A DNA stretch of 64,000 bases from an uncultured Paracoccaceae bacterium. Lineage in GTDB: Bacteria; Pseudomonadota; Alphaproteobacteria; Rhodobacterales; Rhodobacteraceae. The DNA is taken from NCBI GenBank assembly GCA_943787785.1, contig CALSNT010000009.1, positions 186,001 through 250,000 on the forward strand, given 5' to 3'. A program made the translations under genes and the position numbers. Shown piece by piece: positions 33,805 to 43,875 of this stretch. Within the stretch, counting starts at the first letter, position 1. Each line of letters begins with the position of its first letter. Below the pieces are notes generated by a model that ran no database searches, was not told the origin of the DNA, and saw only the letters and a program-made list of their open reading frames with translations.

Positions 33805-35067
33805 CTAACGGGCCATTGCGATGGAGGCATTGGCTTTCAATTCCGCCAGATACGCCGCGGCTTCACCGCTCAGACGCTGGTTCAGCAACCGGTTCTCGGT
33901 TGCCTTTCGATCCGGCCCGTCATCAGCCTCCTGGTTCTGCATACGCGTGCGCTGACACAGCATCAGCACCACCAGATTGCCGCCACGCACCAGCGCGGTC
34001 GAAATCTCGTTCGGGTCCAGCTTGGCAAGTTCGATAGCAATGTCGCCGGGCACCGCCGCGACGGGCTGCAAAACCCGAACCAGACGCTGAGGCTCCTTTC
34101 GGGCAACCGCATAGAGGTCGTCGCAAGTATCAACGCGCCCGGCCACTTTCAGCGCTTCCTTCAGATTCGATTCGGTACGTTGGCCGGGGATCAGGTACTG
34201 CGCGTAATCGACAGCCTTGGCCGCGGCTCCGGGGCCGCCCTCTTCAATCTGGCGCAACTGGAAGAACGCAACCGCATTTGTCACGGGAAACGGTCCCGCG
34301 ACCTGGCCAGGCTTGAGCGTCAGAATCTTGCTTCCAATATCGCCCGGAAGATTGCTGAGTGGCAGCCAGTCGATTCTTCCACCCCGCCCACGAGACGCAG
34401 CAGAAGAGTATTTTCCCGCCGCTGTGGCGAAGGCCGCAACCGAGTTGATTGCCAAAATTTCCGGCGTCCTCGCATCGGCGCGTTTCTTTGCGGCGGCGTT
34501 GTTGGCGGGCATAATGATTTCTGACAGCAACACGCGCACGCCTTTGCCGCTGGGCGGGGCTTGCTGCAAAGCCCGGTCGATCTCGAACGAACTAATGGTT
34601 GTGGATTGGGCAAATTTGGTGCGGATGACCTCACGCCACAACAGACCGGCCTCCACGAAATCACGGAAGGTCTCTTTCTCTACTCCGGCCCGGCCCAGCG
34701 CTCCAATCAGTTTGTTGGCGTCCATATTGGCGCGCTTGGCAAATTCTTCCATGCCCGCCTGAATGCCCGCTTCTGTGACTGACAGGCCAAGCCCGGCGGC
34801 GGCGTCAAATTGCACGCGTTCCTCGATCAAGCGGTCCAGAGCCTGCTTTTGCAGGTCGCCCTTGGCCCCCAGAATTTTCAGGAACCGGGCACGCTGGCGT
34901 ACTTCATAACGGGTTATGACGCGGTCGTTGACCCGCGCGGCGGGGGCGAACAGGTTCTGCGCCTGGACCGGGGCAGGGGACGGCAGAAGCACCATCAAAA
35001 GCCCGACACAAAGGGCCAGACGAGCGATCAGGGCACGAGAAAAGGCAAGACAGGTCACAACAAGCAT
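33805..35067 (-). CDS. surA: SurA-like periplasmic peptidyl-prolyl isomerase/chaperone
   Basis: A 420-residue exported protein with a signal peptide ending near PSPAPVQA. The N-terminal SurA domain (about residues 40-160) has AARVNDRVITRYEVRQRARF. A parvulin-like region follows at about 165-280 with VLLSEIIMPANNAAAKKRA and GRGGRIDWLPLSNLP. SurA escorts outer-membrane proteins, including LptD, across the periplasm. It sits between lptD and pdxA. E. coli SurA has two parvulin domains; only one is evident here, which is usual in alphaproteobacteria. Confidence 0.9.
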   Translation of the reverse strand: MLVVTCLAFSRALIARLALCVGLLMVLLPSPAPVQAQNLFAPAARVNDRVITRYEVRQRARFLKILGAKGDLQKQALDRLIEERVQFDAAAGLGLSVTEAGIQAGMEEFAKRANMDANKLIGALGRAGVEKETFRDFVEAGLLWREVIRTKFAQSTTISSFEIDRALQQAPPSGKGVRVLLSEIIMPANNAAAKKRADARTPEILAINSVAAFATAAGKYSSAASRGRGGRIDWLPLSNLPGDIGSKILTLKPGQVAGPFPVTNAVAFFQLRQIEEGGPGAAAKAVDYAQYLIPGQRTESNLKEALKVAGRVDTCDDLYAVARKEPQRLVRVLQPVAAVPGDIAIELAKLDPNEISTALVRGGNLVVLMLCQRTRMQNQEADDGPDRKATENRLLNQRLSGEAAAYLAELKANASIAMAR

Positions 35068-35118
35068 CCGTTTCGGGTTTCAATTCTGGGGGTCGTCCGT
35101 ATCGCGCAACGTCGTGGT

Positions 35119-37224
35119 TTAGAACGTACCGCACTGACGGGCATAGCTTTTATCGGACGTGCCGCCGCCAATGCCAAGCAACTGAAGTTCGACCCCATAG
35201 CTGGTATCGACATCTGTACTAGCCGCATCGTCGTAGCTGTTCGAGACCGAAAAGCCGACGCGCACGCATTCGTTACGGTATTCAAGGCCAACACCAAGCT
35301 CGGCAACGCGCTCTCCCATGAAGTCGTACCGGCCATCGACGCTACCGGTCCAGTGACGGCTTAGCCGATAGCTGGCATCCACCAAAACCTCGTGCATGTC
35401 GTCTGGGCGATCTTCCGCCGGTTCGCCTTCCATCCAGAGGTACGCGCCCGAGAACATGGCGCGGTCCGACCGCAGATCAACCCGGGCTTCGTTCGAGGTA
35501 AAATCAAACCCATTGTCAAAGATCGCCCGGTTCGCGAAAGAAACTTTTTTGCCCATGTTAAACGCGGCGGCTACAAGCCAGTCGGACTGATCGCCGCTAA
35601 GGCCGGTCTCTTCGGCAAATTGGTCTTCATCCTCGAACCGCAGAATCTTTCCGACCGACAAGGCCGAGGACCAACCATCTTCGTCATAGCGGGTCCATGT
35701 CGCGCCGAGGTTGGCGCGCAGACCGGATTCGACCATGTCGAAACCGGAAAAGCGGTTGCTGGCAAACAGGTTGCCCTCATCGAAATCAACCATGACGCTG
35801 GTTTCATCGGGGACCGGATCGCCGTCGACATCCGACCAGACCAACTGCATCACCGGCTCAAATGTTTGATAGCCGCCGCGGGAATCCATCCGGGTGTGGG
35901 GCCAGCGCAATTCGACAAGGCCATAGGGGATCACGCGTGTCGGGCTGTCGTTAGTAAAGCTGCTGTCTTGTTCAATCGAATAGGCATCCAGCGTCACGCC
36001 GGCCTCGGCTCCCAAGACCATCCCATTCGCAAGTTGCTGATCGCCGCGCCAGCTTGCCGAGACGCCCAGTCTTGCCGTGTCGCGCCCGACCATGTCAGCC
36101 ATCGAAGGCCGGTTCAGGTCGTAATAGTTGAATGACAGGCGCGCTTCGCCCCCTGCCACGGCAATGCGCTTGTCGTGGCTCAGCTCGAACAGGGTTTCCG
36201 GCAATTCGTCTTCATCTGTGCCACTCACATCCAACGAATTGAAATGTGTCACCCCGGCGCGGGTAAAGCTGTATCGGTCCACACGATCCGCTTCGATCAC
36301 GCTGGTAAGACGGTCGCCGCTGAAGAACCCGTAGTCGTCCAGATAGTCGTCATCCGAGGTCGATTTCAGGTCGAACCGAAGATTGAAATCTGCCGGAAGC
36401 GCAAAAGCGCCTTTGGCGAACAGGTATCCGCGCAGATCGCCGGGCATGAGATCGTCATCGGTAATTGCTCCGTCCAACTGGACGTGGCCGGTCGAGAATC
36501 CCTGTCTGTAACGCGCTCCCAGCGTGCGGGTGTCGGTGGTCAGTAGCGGCGTCCATTTCACGTCCGCATTGTCGCCCAGTGTCTGGAAGTACGGAACTTC
36601 GACCCCGAACCCCAGCTTGCTGCTGGATTTCAGCGTCGGGATCAGAAAGCCTGACTGGCGTTTCACTTCCGGTCCGGGAATGCGCAGATGCGGCAGATAG
36701 GCCAGCGGCACGCCGACGACCCGGAATTGCGCGCCCTTGAAGTAAAGCTGCTGTTCATCGGTGTCGTGGATTACCCGCTCGGCGCGAATCTCCCACAGCG
36801 GCGTTTGACTGGTCGCACAAACCTTGCAGGTCGATGCGACAACCTTGGTCAGCGTACGATAGCGGTCATCGACCAGCGCCACCTCATTGGCAGCAATCTG
36901 CAACTGCTGGTCTAGCACAATCCGCGCGCTGGTCAGAATGCCACGGCGCAAGCCTTCGTCCAGCGAAGCCTGCTCAGCCACCAGAATCGACCCGGACCCA
37001 TCATCCAGCGACAGCGGCCCTTCGACCTTCAGCGTGTTGCGTTGTTCGTTGTAGTTTATCCGGCTGGCACGCAGTCGGGTGCCATCCTGAAAGATCTCGA
37101 CGTTGCCCTCGGCAACCAGCGTTTTGTCGTTACGAACAAAGACCCGGTCAGCCACCAGCGCAACCTGCGCCAGCGCAAATGCAGGCATGAGCACCAAGCT
37201 CAAAGCTAGCATCAGTCGCCGCAT
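35119..37224 (-). CDS. lptD: LPS-assembly outer-membrane protein LptD
   Basis: A 701-residue outer-membrane LPS translocon. The signal peptide is MRRLMLALSLVLMPAFALA. The N-terminal OstA/beta-jellyroll domain (about residues 20-150) contains LVAEGNVEIFQDGTRLRASR. The remainder is a beta-barrel rich in aromatic/acidic strands. Cysteines occur as TCKVC near residue 133 and near the C-terminus (NECVRV, RQCGTF), consistent with the disulfides that LptD needs. The start at 37224 overlaps the lptG stop by one base (TAATG); the longer frame to 37290 lies inside lptG. Confidence 0.94.
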   Translation of the reverse strand: MRRLMLALSLVLMPAFALAQVALVADRVFVRNDKTLVAEGNVEIFQDGTRLRASRINYNEQRNTLKVEGPLSLDDGSGSILVAEQASLDEGLRRGILTSARIVLDQQLQIAANEVALVDDRYRTLTKVVASTCKVCATSQTPLWEIRAERVIHDTDEQQLYFKGAQFRVVGVPLAYLPHLRIPGPEVKRQSGFLIPTLKSSSKLGFGVEVPYFQTLGDNADVKWTPLLTTDTRTLGARYRQGFSTGHVQLDGAITDDDLMPGDLRGYLFAKGAFALPADFNLRFDLKSTSDDDYLDDYGFFSGDRLTSVIEADRVDRYSFTRAGVTHFNSLDVSGTDEDELPETLFELSHDKRIAVAGGEARLSFNYYDLNRPSMADMVGRDTARLGVSASWRGDQQLANGMVLGAEAGVTLDAYSIEQDSSFTNDSPTRVIPYGLVELRWPHTRMDSRGGYQTFEPVMQLVWSDVDGDPVPDETSVMVDFDEGNLFASNRFSGFDMVESGLRANLGATWTRYDEDGWSSALSVGKILRFEDEDQFAEETGLSGDQSDWLVAAAFNMGKKVSFANRAIFDNGFDFTSNEARVDLRSDRAMFSGAYLWMEGEPAEDRPDDMHEVLVDASYRLSRHWTGSVDGRYDFMGERVAELGVGLEYRNECVRVGFSVSNSYDDAASTDVDTSYGVELQLLGIGGGTSDKSYARQCGTF

Positions 37225-38318
37225 TAACCGTCCTCCATGTGGAAGATCAAACCCAGTGGCAGCAGTATTGCCGCGATAGGAACCCCCCACGCTGCTAGCT
37301 CTACCGGAATTTGTCCGCTTTCGCCAAGGATTTGCGCGAAATTTCGGATGAAATAGAGCGTAAATGCCGTAGCGAGGGAAAGAAGCAACATAAGTCCGGT
37401 CCGTCCGAAGCGTGTGTGGCGCATCGTGAAGCCCGCTCCCAGCAGTACCATTGCAACCAAAAGCACCGGTAATGCCAACTCGGATTGCAGCCAGACACGG
37501 TGATTTCGCGCTGAAAACCCTGCAGTTTCAAGAGATTGGATGAATGCGGGTAAATCCCAGATGGAAATCTTCGACGGTGCACCAAAGCCTTCGCGAATCT
37601 GTTCCTCGGTCAACCCCGAGCGAAGCGTGGCCACATCGAAGACTTCAGCCGCCCGTTCAGGGTTGTCGGCGTTCAACGGCCATCCTTTGGCATTTTCAAG
37701 GTTCCACAGCCCACCTGCCAATCGCGCGGTTTCTGCCTCAACCCGGCGCACCGGGCGGCCTTCGGCATCGAAAGTAACGAAGGAAACATCACGCAACAGG
37801 GTTCCGTCCAGCTCTGCTGCGCCAGCACGGATTACTGTTTGCTGGGTCGCGTCACCCTGTCGCAGCCACAGCGCACTGCGTCCGATGGACAGGGTGTTCG
37901 TGCCCGCACCGTCATAGCGGTCAGCCGTGATGTCATACTGCGCCCGCGTCGCCGCAGCGATCGGATTGAAAATAGCGACGGCCAGAACGCCGATCAGGAA
38001 CGCCATAATTGCAGGGGAAATCAGCGCCATAAGCGCAGAACGCCCTGTGGCACGGGTCACCACCAGCTCGCTCGAGCGCGCCATCGCCAGAAACAGCGTT
38101 AGTGTCGCCAACACCATGATGAGCGGCAAGACATCATAAATGGCACCCGGCACGTCCAGAATTGTCAGTCCGAGAAGCTGAACGAATGTCACATCGTCTC
38201 CGGCAAACCGTCCGATCTGCTCGATCATCGAGAACAGTGCCAGCACGCCGCCCAAAACACCCAGCACCGCTCCGAAAGCCGCTAGAAACCGTCGCGCAAA
38301 GTAGACGTGCAACTTCAT
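37224..38318 (-). CDS. lptG: LPS export ABC transporter permease LptG
   Basis: A 364-residue inner-membrane permease that with LptF and LptB extracts LPS from the membrane. It starts MKLHVYFARRFLAAFGAVLG, with three N-terminal helices, a periplasmic beta-jellyroll (about residues 130-265) and three C-terminal helices. LVTRATGRSALMALISP is the coupling-helix region. The start at 38318 is chosen because its ATGA overlaps the lptF stop. The longer frame to 38444 has no membrane start. Confidence 0.95.
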   Translation of the reverse strand: MKLHVYFARRFLAAFGAVLGVLGGVLALFSMIEQIGRFAGDDVTFVQLLGLTILDVPGAIYDVLPLIMVLATLTLFLAMARSSELVVTRATGRSALMALISPAIMAFLIGVLAVAIFNPIAAATRAQYDITADRYDGAGTNTLSIGRSALWLRQGDATQQTVIRAGAAELDGTLLRDVSFVTFDAEGRPVRRVEAETARLAGGLWNLENAKGWPLNADNPERAAEVFDVATLRSGLTEEQIREGFGAPSKISIWDLPAFIQSLETAGFSARNHRVWLQSELALPVLLVAMVLLGAGFTMRHTRFGRTGLMLLLSLATAFTLYFIRNFAQILGESGQIPVELAAWGVPIAAILLPLGLIFHMEDG

Positions 38319-39457
38319 GCGGTCTGCGCCCCTTTGTGACGCGGATTCGAGCGGCGGCGCATTCTTTTGGAGCGTGACGCCCACCAGATCAGGACCGGAA
38401 CCATCAACGCTCCGAATAGTGGCGTGACATAGGCCATCGGCCAAAGGGCAGGCGATTTTTCGACGATGCTTAGGACAACGGTGTCCAACAGGTTAATCAA
38501 AACGATCAGACCCGTGGCCATTGCAATCTGACGCCATAGGCCAAACCGGCTGAACCGCCCTGTCAGCAGCGCGAGGAAGCCGAGAAGCGGGGCGATCAAC
38601 GCGACCAGCGCCGCCGTGGTTCGTTGATGCCCGATTGCCAGCAGTTTGCCTGGCGTGGTTCGCAAATCTTCCGCCAGTTTTGGGTCAGCGCGCAAAAGCT
38701 CCGGCGTAGAGACATGGTTATATGTGCGCCGCACGACGGAACTATCGTCCGTGACCTCGCTCAGATCAAAGGCGAAGTCGTCGAACCTGCTGACAGTCAG
38801 CTGACGTGTTTCCGGGTCCAGCGTTTGTAATGACCCTTCGAACATCAGCAGTTTCGGTCCATCGTTGCGGGTCACCAGGTAGGCCCGGCGTGCCGTGTAG
38901 GTGTTCTGAGGGCCCCCGAGCTCTCTGTTGGACAGGAAAATATCCAGCATCTCGCCTTGCCGGGTAATGTCGCGGACATAGAAAGTCACGTCACGGCTGG
39001 GATGCACGAATTCGCCAGCCGTCAGTAACCGCGCCGAGATGTTTTGCGACAGGTCCGCGTCACGTTGCGCCAGTTCCGCGCGCGAGGCGGGGACGAGGAA
39101 ATGGTTCAGAATCAGCACCATCACCATGATGATCGCGCCGAACATCAGTACCGGGCGCGCCATTCGCGCCGGGCTGGAACCGGTCGCCTGCACCACCACC
39201 AACTCGGATTCGGCAATCAGCCGATTGCCAACATAAACCGCCGCGACAAACCCTGCGACCGGCAAAGCCAAGCGGATGATGCCGGGCAAGGTCAGCGCGC
39301 TGAGTTCAAGGAACACGAGGGTCGAATGGCCGTCGCCGATCAGCCGGTCAAACAACCGCACGGCACGGTTGACCCAATAGACCAACACCAGCACCAGCGA
39401 GAAGAAGCTGAAGACGATCAGCAACTGCGACAGCAGATATCGGTCGAATCTGTCCAA
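38315..39457 (-). CDS. lptF: LPS export ABC transporter permease LptF
   Basis: A 380-residue inner-membrane permease, partner of LptG. It begins MDRFDRYLLSQLLIVFSFFS, the standard LptF start, yet the codon at 39457 is TTG with only a weak ribosome site (GGTAACG). No better in-frame ATG is present. VVVQATGSSPARMARPVLM is the coupling-helix region. It is the first gene of the six-gene operon and is divergent from pepA across a gap of about 175 bases. The TTG start could hold expression low. Confidence 0.95.
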   Translation of the reverse strand: MDRFDRYLLSQLLIVFSFFSLVLVLVYWVNRAVRLFDRLIGDGHSTLVFLELSALTLPGIIRLALPVAGFVAAVYVGNRLIAESELVVVQATGSSPARMARPVLMFGAIIMVMVLILNHFLVPASRAELAQRDADLSQNISARLLTAGEFVHPSRDVTFYVRDITRQGEMLDIFLSNRELGGPQNTYTARRAYLVTRNDGPKLLMFEGSLQTLDPETRQLTVSRFDDFAFDLSEVTDDSSVVRRTYNHVSTPELLRADPKLAEDLRTTPGKLLAIGHQRTTAALVALIAPLLGFLALLTGRFSRFGLWRQIAMATGLIVLINLLDTVVLSIVEKSPALWPMAYVTPLFGALMVPVLIWWASRSKRMRRRSNPRHKGAQTA

Positions 39458-39632
39458 GCGGTCGTTACCTGTCGGTCGTGTTGACGTTTGTTGTTGTCGT
39501 GCTCTGGGCCAAGGTTAGCCGATTGTTGACCCCGGTGGAACCGGCTTCTGGCCACATTGATCGGCTCTTTACTGGCCACTGGCCAACGGCGCGATTAGGG
39601 TCCGCAAAACCTAGCCCAAAGGACGCGCCCTC

Positions 39633-41117
39633 ATGACCACGCCTATCGACATCAAGATCACCGAAACCAACCTCGACGACATTGCGATGGCCGAAGGGCG
39701 GATCGTTATCCTTCTGGGCAAGAACGGCCAGCTTGACCTCGGTGCGCGGCGGATCAACAGGCTGACCAAAGGGGCGGTGAAGCGCTTTTCCGAAAGCGAG
39801 ACGGCAGCTGAAATGAAACTCGCCACATCCCGCGATCTGGCGTTCCCCGTCGGGCTTGCCGCCACCGCTGTTCAAATTGTCCGCCTTGACCGCAATGCCA
39901 GCGTTTACGAGGCTCGCCGCGCCGGAGCCGCCATCGGCAGCGCAGCAGGCGATGGTCCGGTCACGGTTCTGGCAGGCGCGCTGCGCCGCCCCGAAGAGTT
40001 GGCGCTGGGTATGGCTCTGCGGGCCTACGACTACGCCGACATGCGTTCACCGAAAGACGCAAAGAAGAAAGCCAAGTTGGCGATGACGCTGATGGTCACG
40101 GACTCCAAGGCCGCGAAAGCCGCCGCCGCCGATGTCTCGGCCCGCGCGGCGGGCGTGTTCTTCGCCCGCGATTTGGTTTCGGCCCCGGCCAACGTCCTGA
40201 CAACGACCAGTTTCGCAGACCGGTTGGTCGAGCTGAAATCACATGGTTTGAAAGTCGAAGTTTTGGACGAACCGGCATTGGAAAAGCTCGGCATGGCGTC
40301 GTTGCTGGCGGTGGGCATGGGGTCAGAGGCGCCCTCGAAAGTCGTGGTGATGCAGCATCTGGGCGGCAAGAAGGGCGTGGCTCCGCTGGCGCTGGTCGGC
40401 AAGGGAGTGGTGTTTGATACCGGCGGTATCTCGATGAAACCAGCTGGTGGCATGGAGGATATGACGATGGACATGGGCGGCGCGGGCACCGTGGCCGGAA
40501 CCATGAAAACGCTGGCGATGCGCAAGGCAAAAGCCAATGTGATCGGCATCGTCGGGTTGGTGGAAAACATGCCCGACGGACGCGCTCAGCGCCCCGGAGA
40601 TATCGTCAAGTCCATGAAGGGTGACACCATTGAAGTCATCAACACCGACGCCGAAGGCCGCCTCGTTCTGTGCGATGTCATGTGGTACGTGCAAGACAAG
40701 TTCAAGCCCGATGCGATGGTCGATCTGGCGACCCTGACCGGGGCCGTAATCGTCGCGCTTGGCCACGAAAATACCGGCGTGTTTTCCAACGACGACAAGT
40801 TCTGCAACGACCTGCTGAAATCCGCCAAGTCGGAAGGTGAGGGGGCATGGAGGCTGCCACTGGCCCCGGCCTATGATAAACTGTTGAAATCCGACAAAGC
40901 CGACATGAAGAACGTCGGCGGTCGGGCGGCGGGATCGATCACTGCCGCACAATTCCTGCAACGTTTCGTCAAGGACGACACCCCGTGGTGCCATCTCGAC
41001 ATCGCCGGAACCGCGCAGACCAAATCGGCAACGAAATATGCACCGCGCGGCGCAACCGGCTGGGGGGTGCTGACCCTCGACCGGCTGGTGCGTGACCGCT
41101 ACGAGCCGCAAGACTGA
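39633..41117 (+). CDS. pepA: Leucyl aminopeptidase (M17 family)
   Basis: A 494-residue dinuclear-metal aminopeptidase. The C-terminal catalytic domain has [20 protein letters not shown] and the family signature [16 protein letters not shown]. Active-site Lys, Asp and Glu positions are intact. The N-terminal domain (residues 1-165) is variable. It is divergent from lptF and followed by holC after 5 bases, the usual pepA-holC order. Confidence 0.95.
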   Translation: MTTPIDIKITETNLDDIAMAEGRIVILLGKNGQLDLGARRINRLTKGAVKRFSESETAAEMKLATSRDLAFPVGLAATAVQIVRLDRNASVYEARRAGAAIGSAAGDGPVTVLAGALRRPEELALGMALRAYDYADMRSPKDAKKKAKLAMTLMVTDSKAAKAAAADVSARAAGVFFARDLVSAPANVLTTTSFADRLVELKSHGLKVEVLDEPALEKLGMASLLAVGMGSEAPSKVVVMQHLGGKKGVAPLALVGKGVVFDTGGISMKPAGGMEDMTMDMGGAGTVAGTMKTLAMRKAKANVIGIVGLVENMPDGRAQRPGDIVKSMKGDTIEVINTDAEGRLVLCDVMWYVQDKFKPDAMVDLATLTGAVIVALGHENTGVFSNDDKFCNDLLKSAKSEGEGAWRLPLAPAYDKLLKSDKADMKNVGGRAAGSITAAQFLQRFVKDDTPWCHLDIAGTAQTKSATKYAPRGATGWGVLTLDRLVRDRYEPQD

Positions 41118-41122
41118 CGCCG

Positions 41123-41575
41123 ATGGGGGCCGCATTCTTCTATCACCTGACCCGACATCCGGTCGAAGCGACGCTGCCGGTACTGCTGGAAAAGTCACTC
41201 GCCAACGGCTGGCGGGTGGCGGTGCGGGTGCCTGACGCGACCCGTCGCGACTGGCTCGACCGCGCCCTCTGGCAGGCGGGCGAGGGGTTCTTGCCCCATG
41301 GAATGGTGGGCGGAGATCACGATGCCGCCCAACCGATATTGCTGACCGGCGACGTGGCCACCAACGACCCTGCCTGCCTGATGACCATCGACGGCGCTCC
41401 GGTAACAGCCGAGGAAATCGCAAAGTATGACCGCACCTGCATCTTGTTCGATGGCCATGATCCGGATGCGGTTCAGGTGGCGCGTGATCAGTGGACGGCG
41501 CTGACCGGTGCCGGGGCCAGCGCGCAATATTGGGCCGAGGACAGCGGCAAGTGGGAAAAGAAGGCCGAAGCTTGA
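41123..41575 (+). CDS. holC: DNA polymerase III chi subunit
   Basis: A 150-residue HolC protein, which links the clamp loader to single-stranded-DNA-binding protein. FFYHLTRHPVEATLPVLLEK and GWRVAVRVPDATRRDWLDRA are the typical N-terminal segments. FLPHGMVGGDHDAAQPILLT marks the conserved middle and RTCILFDGHDPDAVQVARDQ the end. It lies 5 bases after pepA. About 140 bases without a clear feature follow. Confidence 0.93.
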   Translation: MGAAFFYHLTRHPVEATLPVLLEKSLANGWRVAVRVPDATRRDWLDRALWQAGEGFLPHGMVGGDHDAAQPILLTGDVATNDPACLMTIDGAPVTAEEIAKYDRTCILFDGHDPDAVQVARDQWTALTGAGASAQYWAEDSGKWEKKAEA

Positions 41576-41717
41576 CCCTACGGCCTTTGCTCCGCGCTCT
41601 AAGATTCAGCAACTTGTTCTTTCTCAACCGCTAAAACTTGCCTAAGCTGCGCTATCCTGTGCTGCCCGCCGGTCAACGAACCGGTACGCGGTGCGACTCA
41701 AACCAACGGGGACTAAA

Positions 41718-42899
41718 ATGAAAAAACTCCTTCTGACGGCTGCGGCCACCTCGCTTATCGCGTCTGGCGCATTGGCCGAAGACATTAAGCTTGGCATCAT
41801 CTTCGGCTTCACTGGCCCGATTGAATCGCTGACCGGCCCGATGGCCGCTGGCGCTGAACTGGCGATGGCTGAAGTGACCGAATCTGGACTGCTTCTGGAC
41901 GGGTCCAATGTGACGTCGGTACGCGGCGACTCGACTTGCATCGATTCCGCTGCGGCCACCACGGCCGCCGAGCGGATCGTGACCTCGGACCGCGTGAACG
42001 CCATCGTCGGCGGCGACTGCTCCGGTGTGACCGGCGCGATCCTGCAGAACGTCGCACGTCCGAACGGCATTGTCATGGTCTCGCCGTCGGCTACCAGCCC
42101 GGCCCTTTCCACGGCTGAAGACGACGGCCTGTTTTTCCGGACGGCACCATCGGATGCGCGTGAAGGCCAGGTGATGACCGAAGTCATCATGGAAAAGGGC
42201 ATCAAGTCGGTCGCCCTGACCTATACAAACAATGACTACGGCAAGGGTCTGGCCGACAGCTTCGCAGCTGCGTTCGAGGCAGCTGGCGGTGAAGTCACGA
42301 TCAACACCAGCCACGAAGATGGCAAAGCCGACTATTCTGCCGAAGTGGGCGCTCTGTCCTCGGCTGGCGGCGAGATTCTTGTGGTTGCCGGATACCTCGA
42401 CCAGGGCGGTCGCGGCATCGTTCAAGCCGCTCTGGACGCAGGCGCATGGGAGCGTTTCGTGCTGCCCGGCGGCATGATCGGCGACAACATACTGACGATT
42501 GGCGAAGACCTGAACGGGTCCTTCGGTCAGGTTGCCGGCACTGACAGCCCTGGAATGGGAACCTACACCGAAATCGCAACCGGTGCGGGCTTTGACGGCA
42601 CCTCGCCGTTCACACCCGAATCCTATGACGCAGCGGCACTGATCATGCTGGCCATGCAGGCTGCAGGATCTTCGGCCAGTGCAGACTTCAAGGACAAGAT
42701 CTTTGATGTCGCCAACGCACCGGGCGAGAAAATCTTCCCCGGTGAGCTGGCTAAAGCACTGCAGATCCTCGCCGACGGTGGCGATGTGGATTACGTCGGA
42801 GCATCCGCGGTCGAGCTGATCGGCGGCGGCGAGAGTGCTGGTTCCTACCGCGAGGTCGAAGTCAAAGACGGCGCGTTCGAGACCATCCAGTACCGCTGA
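41718..42899 (+). CDS. Periplasmic branched-chain-amino-acid-type ABC substrate-binding protein
   Basis: A 393-residue type-I periplasmic binding protein (LivJ-like). The signal peptide is MKKLLLTAAATSLIASGALA. DIKLGIIFGFTGPIESLTGP and VNAIVGGDCSGVTGAILQNV are typical ligand-domain segments. The start at 41718 fits the signal peptide. No livHMGF permease or ATPase genes flank it, so it is an orphan here and must use a transporter encoded elsewhere. It is followed by a strong terminator, which suggests a high-level monocistronic transcript. Confidence 0.9.
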   Translation: MKKLLLTAAATSLIASGALAEDIKLGIIFGFTGPIESLTGPMAAGAELAMAEVTESGLLLDGSNVTSVRGDSTCIDSAAATTAAERIVTSDRVNAIVGGDCSGVTGAILQNVARPNGIVMVSPSATSPALSTAEDDGLFFRTAPSDAREGQVMTEVIMEKGIKSVALTYTNNDYGKGLADSFAAAFEAAGGEVTINTSHEDGKADYSAEVGALSSAGGEILVVAGYLDQGGRGIVQAALDAGAWERFVLPGGMIGDNILTIGEDLNGSFGQVAGTDSPGMGTYTEIATGAGFDGTSPFTPESYDAAALIMLAMQAAGSSASADFKDKIFDVANAPGEKIFPGELAKALQILADGGDVDYVGASAVELIGGGESAGSYREVEVKDGAFETIQYR

Positions 42900-42918
42900 A
42901 CTGACCCTTAACTAACTG

Positions 42919-42948
42919 AATCGGCCCGGAGGAAACTCCGGGCCGATT
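42919..42948 (+). terminator. Strong intrinsic terminator after the binding-protein gene
   Basis: A 13-bp stem AATCGGCCCGGAG / CTCCGGGCCGATT closed by a GAAA tetraloop (42932-42935), then TTATGTT. Pairing is perfect. It lies 20 bases after the stop codon. Confidence 0.9.
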
Positions 42949-43105
42949 TATGTTGGGAATGATGTATTTGATCTGGCGCTTGCGATGCGCTGATCTTGGT
43001 TTTGTACCAATTTACTTTGCCGAGGAATGCTCGCCGATCAGGCGCCCGCCCGGCACCCTGCGGGCTTGATTTCGGGCGGGGTAGCGCGCGCCCGAAAGCC
43101 ATCCC

Positions 43106-43765
43106 TCAACACTTCCGAAAAGTCAGTATCAGCGCCGTATCTTCGGAATGCTCATGACCTGTCTTATCGTAGATCTTCACATTCTCCACCGCGACATTGC
43201 GGATCACGCCGTCATTCAGCAGCGGCTCCAACGCCGCATCAAACTGCCGGTCCTCATAATGCTGACCGTTCACCCCGATCACGAATAGGCCACCGGCGCG
43301 GGCGATCCCCAGAAGGTTGACCAGAGGTTCCGGACCCAGATGTCCGTGTGTGAACGTCCCCGCAGACAGGACCGCCCCATATCGCGCCGCAAGATGGCTG
43401 ATATCGCCGGTCAGATCGACCTCGATCAACGCCCGATAAAGCCCCTTGGCACGCGCTTTGGCCAGCATCCCGGGTGAGATGTCCATCCCGTCAATCCGAT
43501 CACGCGCAAGACCAAGTGCTGCGGCCACAAGGCCGGTGCCACATCCAACGTCAGCGACAGGAATGTCGGCGTTGGCCGCCATTGCCCGATAGGCCGCCGC
43601 GATCGCGGCCGGAAACGCATAGCCGAGAGCCTCCGCAAACCCGTCGTCGTAGTCTTCGGCAAAACTCTGGTAATAGGTGCGGTTGTCGTCAGGCGAGTCC
43701 AATCCGTAAGCACCGCTCAGCCGCGCTTTCGCCCTGTCTTCCTTGTCGCCATCCATGCCGACCAT
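43106..43765 (-). CDS. Class I SAM-dependent methyltransferase
   Basis: A 219-residue methyltransferase. IPVADVGCGTGLVAAALGLA is the SAM-binding loop, followed by IDGMDISPGMLAKARAKGLY (acidic second motif) and AVLSAGTFTHGHLGPEPLVN. The ATG at 43765 has GGAAG seven bases upstream; 43756 is an alternative. The size and motifs resemble small ubiquinone/menaquinone-type or antibiotic-type methyltransferases. The substrate is unknown. Confidence 0.83.
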   Translation of the reverse strand: MVGMDGDKEDRAKARLSGAYGLDSPDDNRTYYQSFAEDYDDGFAEALGYAFPAAIAAAYRAMAANADIPVADVGCGTGLVAAALGLARDRIDGMDISPGMLAKARAKGLYRALIEVDLTGDISHLAARYGAVLSAGTFTHGHLGPEPLVNLLGIARAGGLFVIGVNGQHYEDRQFDAALEPLLNDGVIRNVAVENVKIYDKTGHEHSEDTALILTFRKC

Positions 43766-43875
43766 GCCGTAGCTTCCATCGCAATCACGCAAGCATTGCG
43801 CCAAGCAGTTCCAAGCGCAAGATTTTTGGTGAAGGTCTGCACAAACGGGCAATCCAAGAAACCGATGCGCCCCGC

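Noticed and set aside
33178-34524. Long plus-strand frame of 448 codons antisense to pdxA and the surA-like gene
   Set aside because: It has no recognisable domain, is Arg/Gln-rich as expected for a GC-rich shadow frame, and overlaps two clear core genes.
40323-41627. Minus-strand frame of 434 codons antisense to pepA/holC
   Set aside because: It covers well-conserved pepA and holC coding sequence, and its composition is that of an antisense shadow.
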